A DNA stretch of 64,000 nt, from positions 1-64,000 of the forward strand of contig DVFL01000020.1 in assembly GCA_018713255.1 (NCBI GenBank), in the 5' to 3' direction. The notes beneath the pieces were generated by a model, which was given only the letters and a program-made list of their open reading frames with translations, ran no database searches and was not told where the DNA came from. This DNA is from Candidatus Cottocaccamicrobium excrementipullorum. Lineage in GTDB: Bacteria; Bacillota; Clostridia; Lachnospirales; Lachnospiraceae. This document shows, piece by piece, positions 33,492 to 41,763 of the stretch. The first letter of the stretch is position 1, and each line of letters opens with the position of its first letter. Position numbers and translations under genes: made by a program.

Positions 33492-34340
33492 TTACGCGGC
33501 GCTTCTTAACTGGGAATTGCGCTTCATCCAGAAAATCACAATCAAAGCAATCACTGCCGCCACAAGCATGCCCGTTCCCATGGCTCCGGCGCTTTCTGCC
33601 CAGGAAGCTTCCCAGTCAATGATCTGGAACCCGCTTTCCGCCAGGTATTCTGCTCCGATTGCCGCAGCAAATCCGATGATCGAAAGCACGGCCACCTTAG
33701 CGGGAATCACCGGCTCCTGGTTTTTGTCCTCTGCCGTTCTGGGCTTCATCCCAAGAAGAGGTTCGATCTTCCCATATAATCTAGGAACCAGATACATGGT
33801 AGGCAGCATGCAGAAAAAAATACCAGAGAAAAGCACATCATTTAAAAAGGCAAAGCCCTCTGTGAAAAATACGCTTTCTGGAAGGCCGGGAACAGCTTCG
33901 AATTCTGATACTGCAGTCTGTACCTTTACAATATCCACCACCGTTCCCATAAACTGCTGCAGAATCACTCCCAAAATAGCGGCGGCGCCTACTGCCTTAA
34001 TGTTTTTCGGATCTCGTACCAGCCGTCCCGCGATATATACGCCGATGGTTACCGTAAGGAATTTTTCCAGTTCACCAAGCCCTCCGAACTGCCCCAGCAT
34101 AATTTCACTGAATACCAGCTCTCCTGTAGATGCTCCAAGAGCAGCTGACAAAGGATCAAAAAGCATGGCCAGGGAAAGAGGAATAAACAGAAAATACTCT
34201 ACGGAAAATTCTACAATTCCCACCTGAAACTTTGGAATCAGTTCCGTGATCAATGTGGCCAGTCCATACAGGGACATGGTCAGCACAAACACCATCAACT
34301 TCTGTGACTGGGTAATGCCGCTGTTCTTTTTCGCGCTCAT
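33492..34340 (-). CDS. Putative ECF transporter S component, substrate unknown
   Basis: A 282-aa integral membrane protein with about six to seven helices, longer than the typical 170-220-aa S component. Features include LMVFVLTMSLYGLATLITEL at the N-terminus, a conserved-looking FDPLSAALGASTGELVFSE and a C-terminal pair of helices ending in basic residues. It directly precedes the fused ATPase and EcfT, which fixes its role as the substrate-binding subunit. The ligand cannot be assigned; no riboswitch lies upstream to hint at a vitamin. The ribosome site is GGAGG, 8 bases before ATG. Confidence 0.78.
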   Translation of the reverse strand: MSAKKNSGITQSQKLMVFVLTMSLYGLATLITELIPKFQVGIVEFSVEYFLFIPLSLAMLFDPLSAALGASTGELVFSEIMLGQFGGLGELEKFLTVTIGVYIAGRLVRDPKNIKAVGAAAILGVILQQFMGTVVDIVKVQTAVSEFEAVPGLPESVFFTEGFAFLNDVLFSGIFFCMLPTMYLVPRLYGKIEPLLGMKPRTAEDKNQEPVIPAKVAVLSIIGFAAAIGAEYLAESGFQIIDWEASWAESAGAMGTGMLVAAVIALIVIFWMKRNSQLRSAA

Positions 34341-34405
34341 TGGGATTTACCTCCATGTTTAAACTGTTAATTTTTTTCAATTACAGTCTTAATTATAGGC
34401 AGGTA

Positions 34406-34445
34406 ATGTAAATAATTCCATCATCTTTATGTAAAATGTAAATAA
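34406..34445. repeat. ATGTAAATAA direct repeats upstream of the ECF unit
   Basis: ATGTAAATAA occurs at 34406-34415 and 34436-34445 (30 bp apart), with a third ATGTAAA at 34429-34435. It lies just upstream of a minus-strand TATAAT (34398-34393), so it may be an operator or activator site for the ECF-PHP operon. Confidence 0.45.
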
Positions 34446-34493
34446 ATTTTCATTTTCGAAAATTCTCTTACAGAAACGAAAATGAATAAGCAA

Positions 34494-34554
34494 AAGCTGC
34501 TTCAAGAAACTGATGGCATCAATTATGATGAATCATCCCGTCCTGAAGCAGCTT
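34494..34554 (-). terminator. Likely terminator after the GH3 gene
   Basis: Perfect 11-bp arms AAGCTGCTTCA/TGAAGCAGCTT (34554-34544 with 34504-34494) enclose a long loop that can itself fold. They are followed on the minus strand by TTGCTTATTCATTTTC. It lies 19 bp past the GH3 stop. Confidence 0.6.
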
Positions 34555-34572
34555 ATCTATTCCGTCTCCGAA

Positions 34573-36696
34573 TTATACAAGCTGAATTTCCGCTGTTTTT
34601 GTTTCATGCCCGGTCAGCTCCCGGCTGCGTTCGTCAGGCTGGGAGAAACCGGCATAAAGGGTAAACCGGCTGCTGCGGATTTCACGGATTCCTTCTTCAT
34701 CCACACTGGTAAACCGGTCCTTTCCCACCTTAATCTGCATCGTCTTTCTCTCCCCTGCTTTCAGGCTGATTCTGGCAAAGGCGCTTAGACAGGGATGAGG
34801 AACGGCAAGGGGATACTCCTCATCCTTAAGGTAAATCTGCACCACTTCTTCCGTATCCCTTTTTCCCCGGTTTTCCGCTGTCACCACTGCCGTCACGCCA
34901 TCAAACTCTCCATCTTCCCTCTTTCCCACTTCTGCCCTCAGATCAGAAATCCTGCAGTCTCCATAAGTAAGGCCGTACCCGAATGGATAGAGCGGTTTTC
35001 CTTCATAATACCGGTAAGTCCTGTTTTTCATGGCGTAATCTGTAAATTCCGGCAGGTCATCACAGCTTTCGTAGAAGGTTACCGGAAGCTTTCCAGAAGG
35101 CGAACACTCACCAAACAGCACCGCCGCCACATCTTCACCGCCGCCGGCTCCCGGATACCAGGCCTGAAGAACTGCCGCTGCCTCCTCCTGAGCCAGGCGA
35201 AGATCCATGGCTGAACCGGTCATGTTCACCACCACCACAGGCTTTCCCGTCTTAAACAGAGTTTCCATTAACTTCCTCTGGGACTCTGGAAATTCCAGAT
35301 CTGCTTTATCGCCGGAAGCATAAGAATTTCCCGTATCTCCTTCTTCTCCCTCCAGCGTCTCATCCAGGCCGATCACCAGAATCACAACATCTGAATAGGC
35401 TGCAACGGTCTTCGCTTCCGCCAGACGGTCAATACAGCCATGCTCTGCCTGGCCCTCCAGCCGGTCAAGATACAGATGGCATCCCTCCGAATACAGTACC
35501 CGGACTTCCTCCCCTGCCATCTTCTGAATTCCTTCAAGGACCGTAACATACCGGGAGGCGGTTCCGTGGTAATTTCCCTCCAGAGCCCGGCGGCTGTTGG
35601 CATTGGGGCCGATTACGCCGATGGTCCGAAGATTTTCTTTCTGAAGAGGCAGGATCCCATCATTTTTCAGCAGCACTATGCTTTCCCTGGCGGCTTGGCT
35701 GGCCAGCTTAAGATGTTCGGGACTTTCCACATCTAGGAAATTTAAGGAATCATATTCTGTGGAATCATACATGCCAAGAAGGAACCGAGTAGTAAAAGCC
35801 CGGATGCAGGACTGAGTAACGTACTGTTCATCCAGCAGCCCTTCCTTCACCGCATCCAATATCCGCTGGTAGGTACACCCGCAGTTAATATCGCATCCTG
35901 CCTCCAGCGCCATTTTTACCGATTCTTCAGGACGGCTGGTAACCTTATGCCGTTCATGGAAATCCCGGATGGCCCAGCAGTCTGAGACAAAATGGCCTTC
36001 AAATCCCCATTTTCCCCGGAGATATTCCCCGATCAGCTGATGGCTTGCGCAGCATGGTTCTCCATTGGTGCGGTTGTAGGCCCCCATTACCGCTTCTGCT
36101 TTTCCTTCCTTAACGCAGGCCTCAAATGCTGGAAGATAAGTTTCTTCCAGATCCTTTTTGCTGACTCTGGCGTCAAACTCATGGCGGAGAGCCTCCGGCC
36201 CTGAGTGAACGGCAAAATGCTTGGCGCAGGCGGCGGCTTTCATATACTCTCCTTCTCCCTGGAGACCCTGGATAAAATTCACCCCCAGCCTGGCGGTAAG
36301 ATAAGGATCCTCACCGTAAGTCTCATGTCCTCTGCCCCAGCGGGGATCCCGGAAAATATTCACATTAGGAGACCAGAAGGTCAGTCCCTTATAGATCCCG
36401 CGGTCTCCCCTTTTGCTTTCTTCATTATATTTGGCCCTTCCCTCGTCTCCGATGCAGCTGCCGATTTCTTTCATCAGCTTCTCGTCGAAGCAGGCGGCCA
36501 TCCCGATGGCCTGAGGAAACATGGTAGCCGTTCCGGCTCTGGCCACCCCATGAAGGGCCTCGTTCCACCAGTTGTAAGCCGGAATTCCCAGCCGTTCAAT
36601 GGCCGGAGCGTCATAGCGAAGCTGTGAGGCTTTCTCTTCCAGGGTCATTTTTCCTACCAGTTCTTCTGCCCGCTTTCTTGCGGTTTTTCTGTCCAT
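34573..36696 (-). CDS. Glycoside hydrolase family 3 beta-glycosidase
   Basis: A 707-aa intracellular enzyme (no signal peptide) that releases sugars from the non-reducing end of beta-glycosides. The N-terminal TIM barrel holds AACAKHFAVHSGPE and the nucleophile region GHFVSDCWAI (Asp). The alpha/beta sandwich follows (LLKNDGILPL), then a fibronectin-III-like C-terminal domain (about 590-690). The N-terminal YNWWNEALHGVARAG is typical of xylosidase/glucosidase subtypes, so beta-xylosidase or beta-glucosidase are both possible. It is downstream of a 2-hydroxyacid dehydrogenase gene. Confidence 0.9.
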   Translation of the reverse strand: MDRKTARKRAEELVGKMTLEEKASQLRYDAPAIERLGIPAYNWWNEALHGVARAGTATMFPQAIGMAACFDEKLMKEIGSCIGDEGRAKYNEESKRGDRGIYKGLTFWSPNVNIFRDPRWGRGHETYGEDPYLTARLGVNFIQGLQGEGEYMKAAACAKHFAVHSGPEALRHEFDARVSKKDLEETYLPAFEACVKEGKAEAVMGAYNRTNGEPCCASHQLIGEYLRGKWGFEGHFVSDCWAIRDFHERHKVTSRPEESVKMALEAGCDINCGCTYQRILDAVKEGLLDEQYVTQSCIRAFTTRFLLGMYDSTEYDSLNFLDVESPEHLKLASQAARESIVLLKNDGILPLQKENLRTIGVIGPNANSRRALEGNYHGTASRYVTVLEGIQKMAGEEVRVLYSEGCHLYLDRLEGQAEHGCIDRLAEAKTVAAYSDVVILVIGLDETLEGEEGDTGNSYASGDKADLEFPESQRKLMETLFKTGKPVVVVNMTGSAMDLRLAQEEAAAVLQAWYPGAGGGEDVAAVLFGECSPSGKLPVTFYESCDDLPEFTDYAMKNRTYRYYEGKPLYPFGYGLTYGDCRISDLRAEVGKREDGEFDGVTAVVTAENRGKRDTEEVVQIYLKDEEYPLAVPHPCLSAFARISLKAGERKTMQIKVGKDRFTSVDEEGIREIRSSRFTLYAGFSQPDERSRELTGHETKTAEIQLV

Positions 36697-36747
36697 TCTC
36701 GATCCTTTCCTTTCCCCAGTTTTTCACTTTCCTTCATAGACTGTCTG

Positions 36748-37692
36748 TCAGCAGATTACGTTCTGAGGTCTGCCTTCCATCCACTTCTTAATATTTTCCG
36801 CCACAATCACCGCCCTCTTTTCGAAGGCCTGACGAGAGGCAAAGGCCACGTGCGGCGTGGCAATGAGATTCTTCGCCTTAAGAAGCACATGATCCTCAGG
36901 AACCGGCGGCTCCATCTCAAAAACGTCCACTGCAGCTCCGGCAATTTTACCCGTATTCAGCGCCTCTGCCAATGCTTGACTGTCCACTACCGGCCCTCTT
37001 GCGGTGTTGATAAACAGCGCGCTTTCTTTCATCAGGGCAAATTGATCACGCCCCATCATTCCTAAGGTTTCTGGAGTCTGCGGCACATGGAGAGAAACAA
37101 TATCGCTGGTTTTCAGCAGTTCTTCCAAAGATAAAAATTTTACGCCAGGAATTTCCTTTTCCGACCGGCTGTAAGCCACCGTTTCACAGCCAAAGGCCTG
37201 GGCAATGTTCAGGACTCTGGTGCCAATGGCCCCTGCTCCAATTACGCCAAACCGCTTTCCTTCCAGTTCAAAGCCTACCAGGCCTGCCTTGGTTCCGCCC
37301 CGGCGCACCGCATCGTTGCAGGCAATCACATTTCTGGCGAGATCAATGACAAAACCAAAAACCAGATCTGCTACCGCCACAGTGGAATAGCCAGCGCAGT
37401 TGCAGACAGTAATCCCTTTTTCCCGACAGTAATCCACATCCACTAGGTCCACACCAGTAAAGGCCACGCAGATCATTTTCAGATCTGGGCATCGAGAAAT
37501 AATATCTCGTCCATACTTCATATTAGAAAGAACCACACAATCCGCTCCCTGGCTTCTTTCCATCAGCACTTCCGGATCTTCGATCCGATCGTTATAATAG
37601 GTGATCTTCGGTTCTGTCCCCACTGCTGTTTCTACCAGCTGGGCCAGCTTTTCCTGGGGTATTCCTAACGGCTCTAAAAATGTAATATTCAT
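36748..37692 (-). CDS. D-isomer-specific 2-hydroxyacid dehydrogenase
   Basis: A 314-aa NAD-dependent dehydrogenase. The Rossmann motif is GVIGAGAIGTRV (about residues 151-162). Catalytic residues are Arg in NTARGPVVD, Glu in DVFEMEPP and His in TPHVAFAS. Substrates in the family range from D-lactate and glycerate to 3-phosphoglycerate; the absence of extra regulatory domains argues against full SerA. AGGAGG lies 6 bases before 37,692 (37,695 possible). It precedes the GH3 gene by 51 bp. Confidence 0.9.
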   Translation of the reverse strand: MNITFLEPLGIPQEKLAQLVETAVGTEPKITYYNDRIEDPEVLMERSQGADCVVLSNMKYGRDIISRCPDLKMICVAFTGVDLVDVDYCREKGITVCNCAGYSTVAVADLVFGFVIDLARNVIACNDAVRRGGTKAGLVGFELEGKRFGVIGAGAIGTRVLNIAQAFGCETVAYSRSEKEIPGVKFLSLEELLKTSDIVSLHVPQTPETLGMMGRDQFALMKESALFINTARGPVVDSQALAEALNTGKIAGAAVDVFEMEPPVPEDHVLLKAKNLIATPHVAFASRQAFEKRAVIVAENIKKWMEGRPQNVIC

Positions 37693-37812
37693 CATTATCC
37701 TCCTGTGTATTTTCTAATCATCCTTCCATATCTCTTTCATTGTACCTCTTTTTTCCAAAAACGGAATCCCTTTTCCTTCTTCACTCATGATTTTTATTTG
37801 TTCAGAATATAA

Positions 37813-38688
37813 ATGAATCAACTCCCATTTTCTCCAGGTATTCTTATGTTCCGATTCCACCGAAGAACTGCATTCTTCACTGCCTCCCTGTTTATTTTTT
37901 CCTTTCTTGCCGGACGCATGGCCGCCAAAACCTTCACCCCCGCCGCCTTATCTCAGGCTATCCACAAGACAAACACCGCCGCTGCCTCTTTCCTTCTGCC
38001 ATCTGAAGAAAACTGGGGATTAAGTTTTCAGGAAGAAGGAAAGCCGCCTGTAGCCAACGCCTCCATGGATTACTTAAAGCGGTTCAACGCTTATTATGCA
38101 GCAGATACTGAAGAAAAAGTCTTATATCTTACCTTCGATGCCGGATACGAAAACGGAAACACCGAGCTTATTTTGGATGCCCTAAAAAAACATCAGGCTC
38201 CTGCTGCATTTTTTCTGGTGGGAAATTATCTGAAAACCAGTCCTGAACTGGTAAAAAGAATGGCGGCGGAAGGCCACATCGTAGGAAATCATACCTTCCA
38301 CCACCCGGATATGTCTAAACTTTCCACAAAAGAAGCTTTTGAACAAGAATTAAATGATCTGGAAACCCTTTATACAGAAATTACGGGAGAACCGATGAAA
38401 AAATATTACCGGCCTCCCCAGGGAAAATACAGTGAAGAAAATCTGAAAATGGCCTGTGATATGGGCTATCAGACATTTTTCTGGAGTCTGGCTTACGTAG
38501 ACTGGTACGAAAATCAGCAGCCCTCAAAAGAAGAGGCCTTTAAAAAGCTTCTTGGCCGAATTCATCCCGGAGCCGTGGTTCTTCTTCACAGCACTTCCAA
38601 CACCAACGGTCAGATTTTAGATGAGCTGCTGACGAAGTGGGAAGAAATGGGCTACCGGTTTGGTTCATTAGATGAGCTGGTGCAGTAA
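37813..38688 (+). CDS. pdaA: PdaA-type polysaccharide deacetylase (spore cortex)
   Basis: A 291-aa exported deacetylase with an N-terminal hydrophobic segment (about residues 20-36). The NodB domain has YLTFDAGYENGNTE (PdaA signature, with Ala in place of the second Asp), GNHTFHHPDMS, YYRPPQGKYSEENL and VLLHSTSNTN. ENWGLSFQEEGKPP before it is also characteristic. PdaA makes muramic delta-lactam in spore cortex. The start is uncertain (37,813 or the ATG at 37,846). Its last 21 bp overlap the convergent ArsC-like gene. Confidence 0.9.
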   Translation: MNQLPFSPGILMFRFHRRTAFFTASLFIFSFLAGRMAAKTFTPAALSQAIHKTNTAAASFLLPSEENWGLSFQEEGKPPVANASMDYLKRFNAYYAADTEEKVLYLTFDAGYENGNTELILDALKKHQAPAAFFLVGNYLKTSPELVKRMAAEGHIVGNHTFHHPDMSKLSTKEAFEQELNDLETLYTEITGEPMKKYYRPPQGKYSEENLKMACDMGYQTFFWSLAYVDWYENQQPSKEEAFKKLLGRIHPGAVVLLHSTSNTNGQILDELLTKWEEMGYRFGSLDELVQ

Positions 38689-39033
38689 CTCCCATTGATC
38701 CTCTTTAAATCCTACCAATACTCCATCCTCCCAAACAACCAAAGGCCGTTTTACCAGCATGCCGTCAGAAGCCAGAAGGGCAAGCTGTTCTTCTTCACTC
38801 ATCTCTGGCAGCTTGTCCTTAAGCTTCATTTCTTTATATAAATTCCCGCTGGTATTAAAAAATTTTTTTAGGGGAAGCCCGCTTCGTTTATGCCAGTCCT
38901 TCAGCTCCTGAAAGGTTGGATTTTCCTCCTTAATGGAGCGGACCGCATAAGGAATGTTCTGGCTGTCCAGCCATTTAAGAGCTTTCCGGCAAGTTGAGCA
39001 CTTCTCATAACACAGTACGGTAATTGGCTTCAT
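38668..39033 (-). CDS. ArsC/Spx-family thioredoxin-fold protein
   Basis: A 121-aa protein of the arsenate-reductase/Spx family. The CxxC is CSTCRKALKWL near residue 13. The family Arg environment is MLVKRPLVV, and the C-terminus is FKEDQWELL. No arsenical genes are nearby. It could be a YffB-like reductase or an Spx-like regulator. AGGAGG sits 6 bases before the ATG at 39,033; the in-frame ATG at 39,048 overlaps that site. It follows the LTA-synthase-like gene by 11 bp and overlaps the pdaA 3' end by 21 bp, tail to tail. Confidence 0.85.
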   Translation of the reverse strand: MKPITVLCYEKCSTCRKALKWLDSQNIPYAVRSIKEENPTFQELKDWHKRSGLPLKKFFNTSGNLYKEMKLKDKLPEMSEEEQLALLASDGMLVKRPLVVWEDGVLVGFKEDQWELLHQLI

Positions 39034-39044
39034 GATTCTCCTCC

Positions 39045-40853
39045 TCATCCACCGTCAATAGTAAATATTCTGTCCAAACGATTTCTGGCAAACAGGTTAT
39101 GATACTGAAGCAGATCAAACTGGTGAAACATAGGGTACTCCCGTTTTTCTTCCCATCCCCTCCAGCTCCCCCATCTCCACTGACTGGTATAATACCCGCT
39201 TACGTGAACAACAGGAGTCTGCCGGTACATCTGCCGAAGAAAAGAAAAAAATTCCGACCATTTCAGATTTGCACGCTCCAACACTGCACAAGCCAGAAAT
39301 TGAGCGCTCATTCTCTCCTTGGTCATGGATTTCGTCTCATAGTTTGTCCAGATAAAAAACGGCGTAATATACCGTCTAACATAATCCTCCTGAGACAATT
39401 CGTCAAGAGCACATTGACAAACTGCTTCATAAAATTCTTCTTCCACCGCCGGCTGGTGATCCCCAAAGAATACAATCATCGTTGGTTCATCAATCTGTTC
39501 ATAATAACCCAGCAAAAATGCTAAAGCCTGGTCAGATTCCCTGATCAGCGAAAGATACTGCTCTGTCATTTCCATTCCCTCAATTTCAGTTAGATGAACC
39601 GTGCTTTCATAATCCGTTTCGTATCCCCCATGATTCTGCATCGTTACATTAAAAATAAAAAGCGGCTGCCCTTCTTCCTTTCCTTCTGTCAAAGAAATGA
39701 TTTTTTCATAATCCCCCAAATCCGATACATACCCCCTGATGGTCGGCGAATCTTGAAAAAATTCAATGCCGTAAAATTCATCGAACTGCAGACTCTTATA
39801 AGCCTCATCACGGTTCCAGTTTGTCTTTTCATTCGAATGGACAGCTACTGTACGATACCCCTGTTCCTTCAGCATACTTGCCAGCCCCCAGCTGGGATTG
39901 CGCATATAAATCTGGTATGGCACTGAGCCGCTGGGAGTAAACGCAATGGAATTTCCCGTCAGAAACTCAAACTCTGAATTGCTGGTCATAGACCCAAACA
40001 CTGGCATATAAAGCTCTCCCTTAATGCAGTTTTCCTCAAGAGAATCATAGAAAGACATAAAGGGAATATCAGTAGAAAAATCTCCGATTACCCGCAGATC
40101 CGAATAACTTTCATTCATGATACAGATAATGTTGACGGGCACAATATCTTCTCCCCCATCCCAAATAGGCGTATCTTCCTCCTCCCCCGTCTGAATCTCT
40201 TGCTCTATTTTCTGGACTGTCTCCAGAGAATACCCTTCCGGCGAATCTACAGACAAATAATCTATCATACGGAGAGTAGACAGCAGGTAACCGTATTGCC
40301 CATAGGACCAACTGGGAAGCCACATATTAATTTCCATCCCCAGAGCGCTGATTCCATATTGGAAAAAGACCAGAAGAAATATTCCCATCCCTCCTGCAGA
40401 AAGGAAGGCCGCAGCCGCCCTCACTGCTTTTCTGGAAGGAAGCTTTGCCGGAAACATCCATATTAATCCAGTCCAAATTATTATGATGCCAATTCCAATG
40501 ATTATTCTTGGCGTAAGATCATACTGATAAGCATCCGCCACCGTCATAGCTGTGCGAAAAGCTAAAATATCCCAAATCATAATCGGGCGTCCGCGAAATT
40601 CCATTACATAATACTCTGCAGCTGCCCAAACAGTAAAAATTCCATTCAGCACAGTAAATCCTGCCCTCATAGAATTGGTAAAAGAAAATACCATAAAATA
40701 GATCAGGAAAAATAGCATCAAGTTCAAAATGCGGTAAATCCATTCAATCTCCAAAAGATTCCCTGTAAACCACTCAAAAACACAGAACATCACCACCGGT
40801 GACAAAAAGCCGATGATAATCCCTATTTTCTTTCTCATGTTTTTCACGTTCAT
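39045..40853 (-). CDS. LTA synthase-like phosphoglycerol transferase
   Basis: A 602-aa membrane-anchored sulfatase-fold enzyme. About five N-terminal helices (residues 10-190) precede an extracellular catalytic domain. The metal-binding Glu is in IICIMNESYSDL, the nucleophile Thr in GSMTSNSEFEFLTG, and the second metal site in VFFGDHQPAVE. Relatives polymerise glycerol phosphate on lipoteichoic acid or decorate glycans. A GTG at 40,847 has better spacing to AAAGGG than the ATG at 40,853, so the start may be two codons later. The ArsC-like gene follows. Confidence 0.88.
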   Translation of the reverse strand: MNVKNMRKKIGIIIGFLSPVVMFCVFEWFTGNLLEIEWIYRILNLMLFFLIYFMVFSFTNSMRAGFTVLNGIFTVWAAAEYYVMEFRGRPIMIWDILAFRTAMTVADAYQYDLTPRIIIGIGIIIIWTGLIWMFPAKLPSRKAVRAAAAFLSAGGMGIFLLVFFQYGISALGMEINMWLPSWSYGQYGYLLSTLRMIDYLSVDSPEGYSLETVQKIEQEIQTGEEEDTPIWDGGEDIVPVNIICIMNESYSDLRVIGDFSTDIPFMSFYDSLEENCIKGELYMPVFGSMTSNSEFEFLTGNSIAFTPSGSVPYQIYMRNPSWGLASMLKEQGYRTVAVHSNEKTNWNRDEAYKSLQFDEFYGIEFFQDSPTIRGYVSDLGDYEKIISLTEGKEEGQPLFIFNVTMQNHGGYETDYESTVHLTEIEGMEMTEQYLSLIRESDQALAFLLGYYEQIDEPTMIVFFGDHQPAVEEEFYEAVCQCALDELSQEDYVRRYITPFFIWTNYETKSMTKERMSAQFLACAVLERANLKWSEFFSFLRQMYRQTPVVHVSGYYTSQWRWGSWRGWEEKREYPMFHQFDLLQYHNLFARNRLDRIFTIDGG

Positions 40854-40969
40854 GCCCTTTACTTCATAAGAGATAAAAATTTTTGACCTCAGGATTATTT
40901 TTATATCTTAACATATTTTTAGCATAAATCTGAAGAAAAACACAAAACTTTCACATTTTATCTTTTCTC

Positions 40970-41590
40970 TCAATATTTTTTGACATTTTTATCCATCATT
41001 CTGCAAAAAATTACCCCTGCCGCCGTACTTATCCCCGTAGCCAGCAGCGCCGGCCCTGTAATTCCCGCCGGATCTGCACTGCCGTACTGGCTCCGATACG
41101 CAATGATGGTTACAGGAATAAGCTGCAGGGAAGAGATGTTCACAATCAAAAACGTACACATTTCATTTCCGGCTGTACCTGGCGTTCGACGGGGTCCTGG
41201 CGCCCGCCCGGCTCTTCTGTCTTCTTCCAGCTTTTCCAGTTCTTCCATGGCCTTAAGCCCAGCTGGTGTTGCCGCGCTTCCCAGCCCGAGAAGATTAGCA
41301 ATCATATTAACTGCAATATACTCTCTGGCCGGATGATCTTTTTCCAGAGAAGGAAAAAGGAAAGTAAGCACGGGATCCATTTTTCCTGCAAGCCAGGTTA
41401 CCAGGCCTGAGGCCTGACCAATATTCAATATCCCATTCCAAAAAGACAGTATTCCCAGCATGGTGATCCCTAGGGCCACCCCTTCCCCAGCTCCGTTAAT
41501 CGCCCCCAACGTTACCTGATCCAGCCTTCCATTTACCGTTCCCCACAAGATTCCAAAAAGAATCATTCCCGCCCAGAGATAATTCAGCAT
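40970..41590 (-). CDS. spmA: Spore maturation protein A
   Basis: A 206-aa nucleoside-recognition (Gate) membrane protein. Key segments are MLNYLWAGMILFGILWG, GMLGILSFWNGILNI-like text (ITMLGILSFWNG), LLGLGSAATPAGLKAMEEL and FLIVNISSLQLIPVTIIAYR, all typical of SpmA. SpmA and SpmB act together in spore core dehydration. An insertion of charged and proline-rich residues (about 140-160) separates the two halves. The ATG at 41,590 follows AGGAG; the longer frame to 41,650 has none. spmB is 12 kb away. Confidence 0.9.
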   Translation of the reverse strand: MLNYLWAGMILFGILWGTVNGRLDQVTLGAINGAGEGVALGITMLGILSFWNGILNIGQASGLVTWLAGKMDPVLTFLFPSLEKDHPAREYIAVNMIANLLGLGSAATPAGLKAMEELEKLEEDRRAGRAPGPRRTPGTAGNEMCTFLIVNISSLQLIPVTIIAYRSQYGSADPAGITGPALLATGISTAAGVIFCRMMDKNVKKY

Positions 41591-41685
41591 AATCCATTCT
41601 CCTAATAAAAAAATGAAGGCAAAGTTTTCCCAGCAACCTTTCTCCTTCATCCCTATTCTTCAGCAATGTATTTTATTCTTAAATT

Positions 41686-41730
41686 CAAAAACACCTTGAC
41701 AGTCTCTCCTCCCTTAAGACCGCCAAGGCG
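41686..41730 (-). terminator. Terminator of the fatty-acid operon
   Basis: A 14-bp stem with three G-T pairs (41730-41717 with 41705-41692), an 11-base loop and TTTTTGAATTT on the minus strand. It lies 34 bp past the last gene of the operon. Confidence 0.85.
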
Positions 41731-41763
41731 CCTCTCTCAGCACTGATTCTCCAGCGCTTTCTT

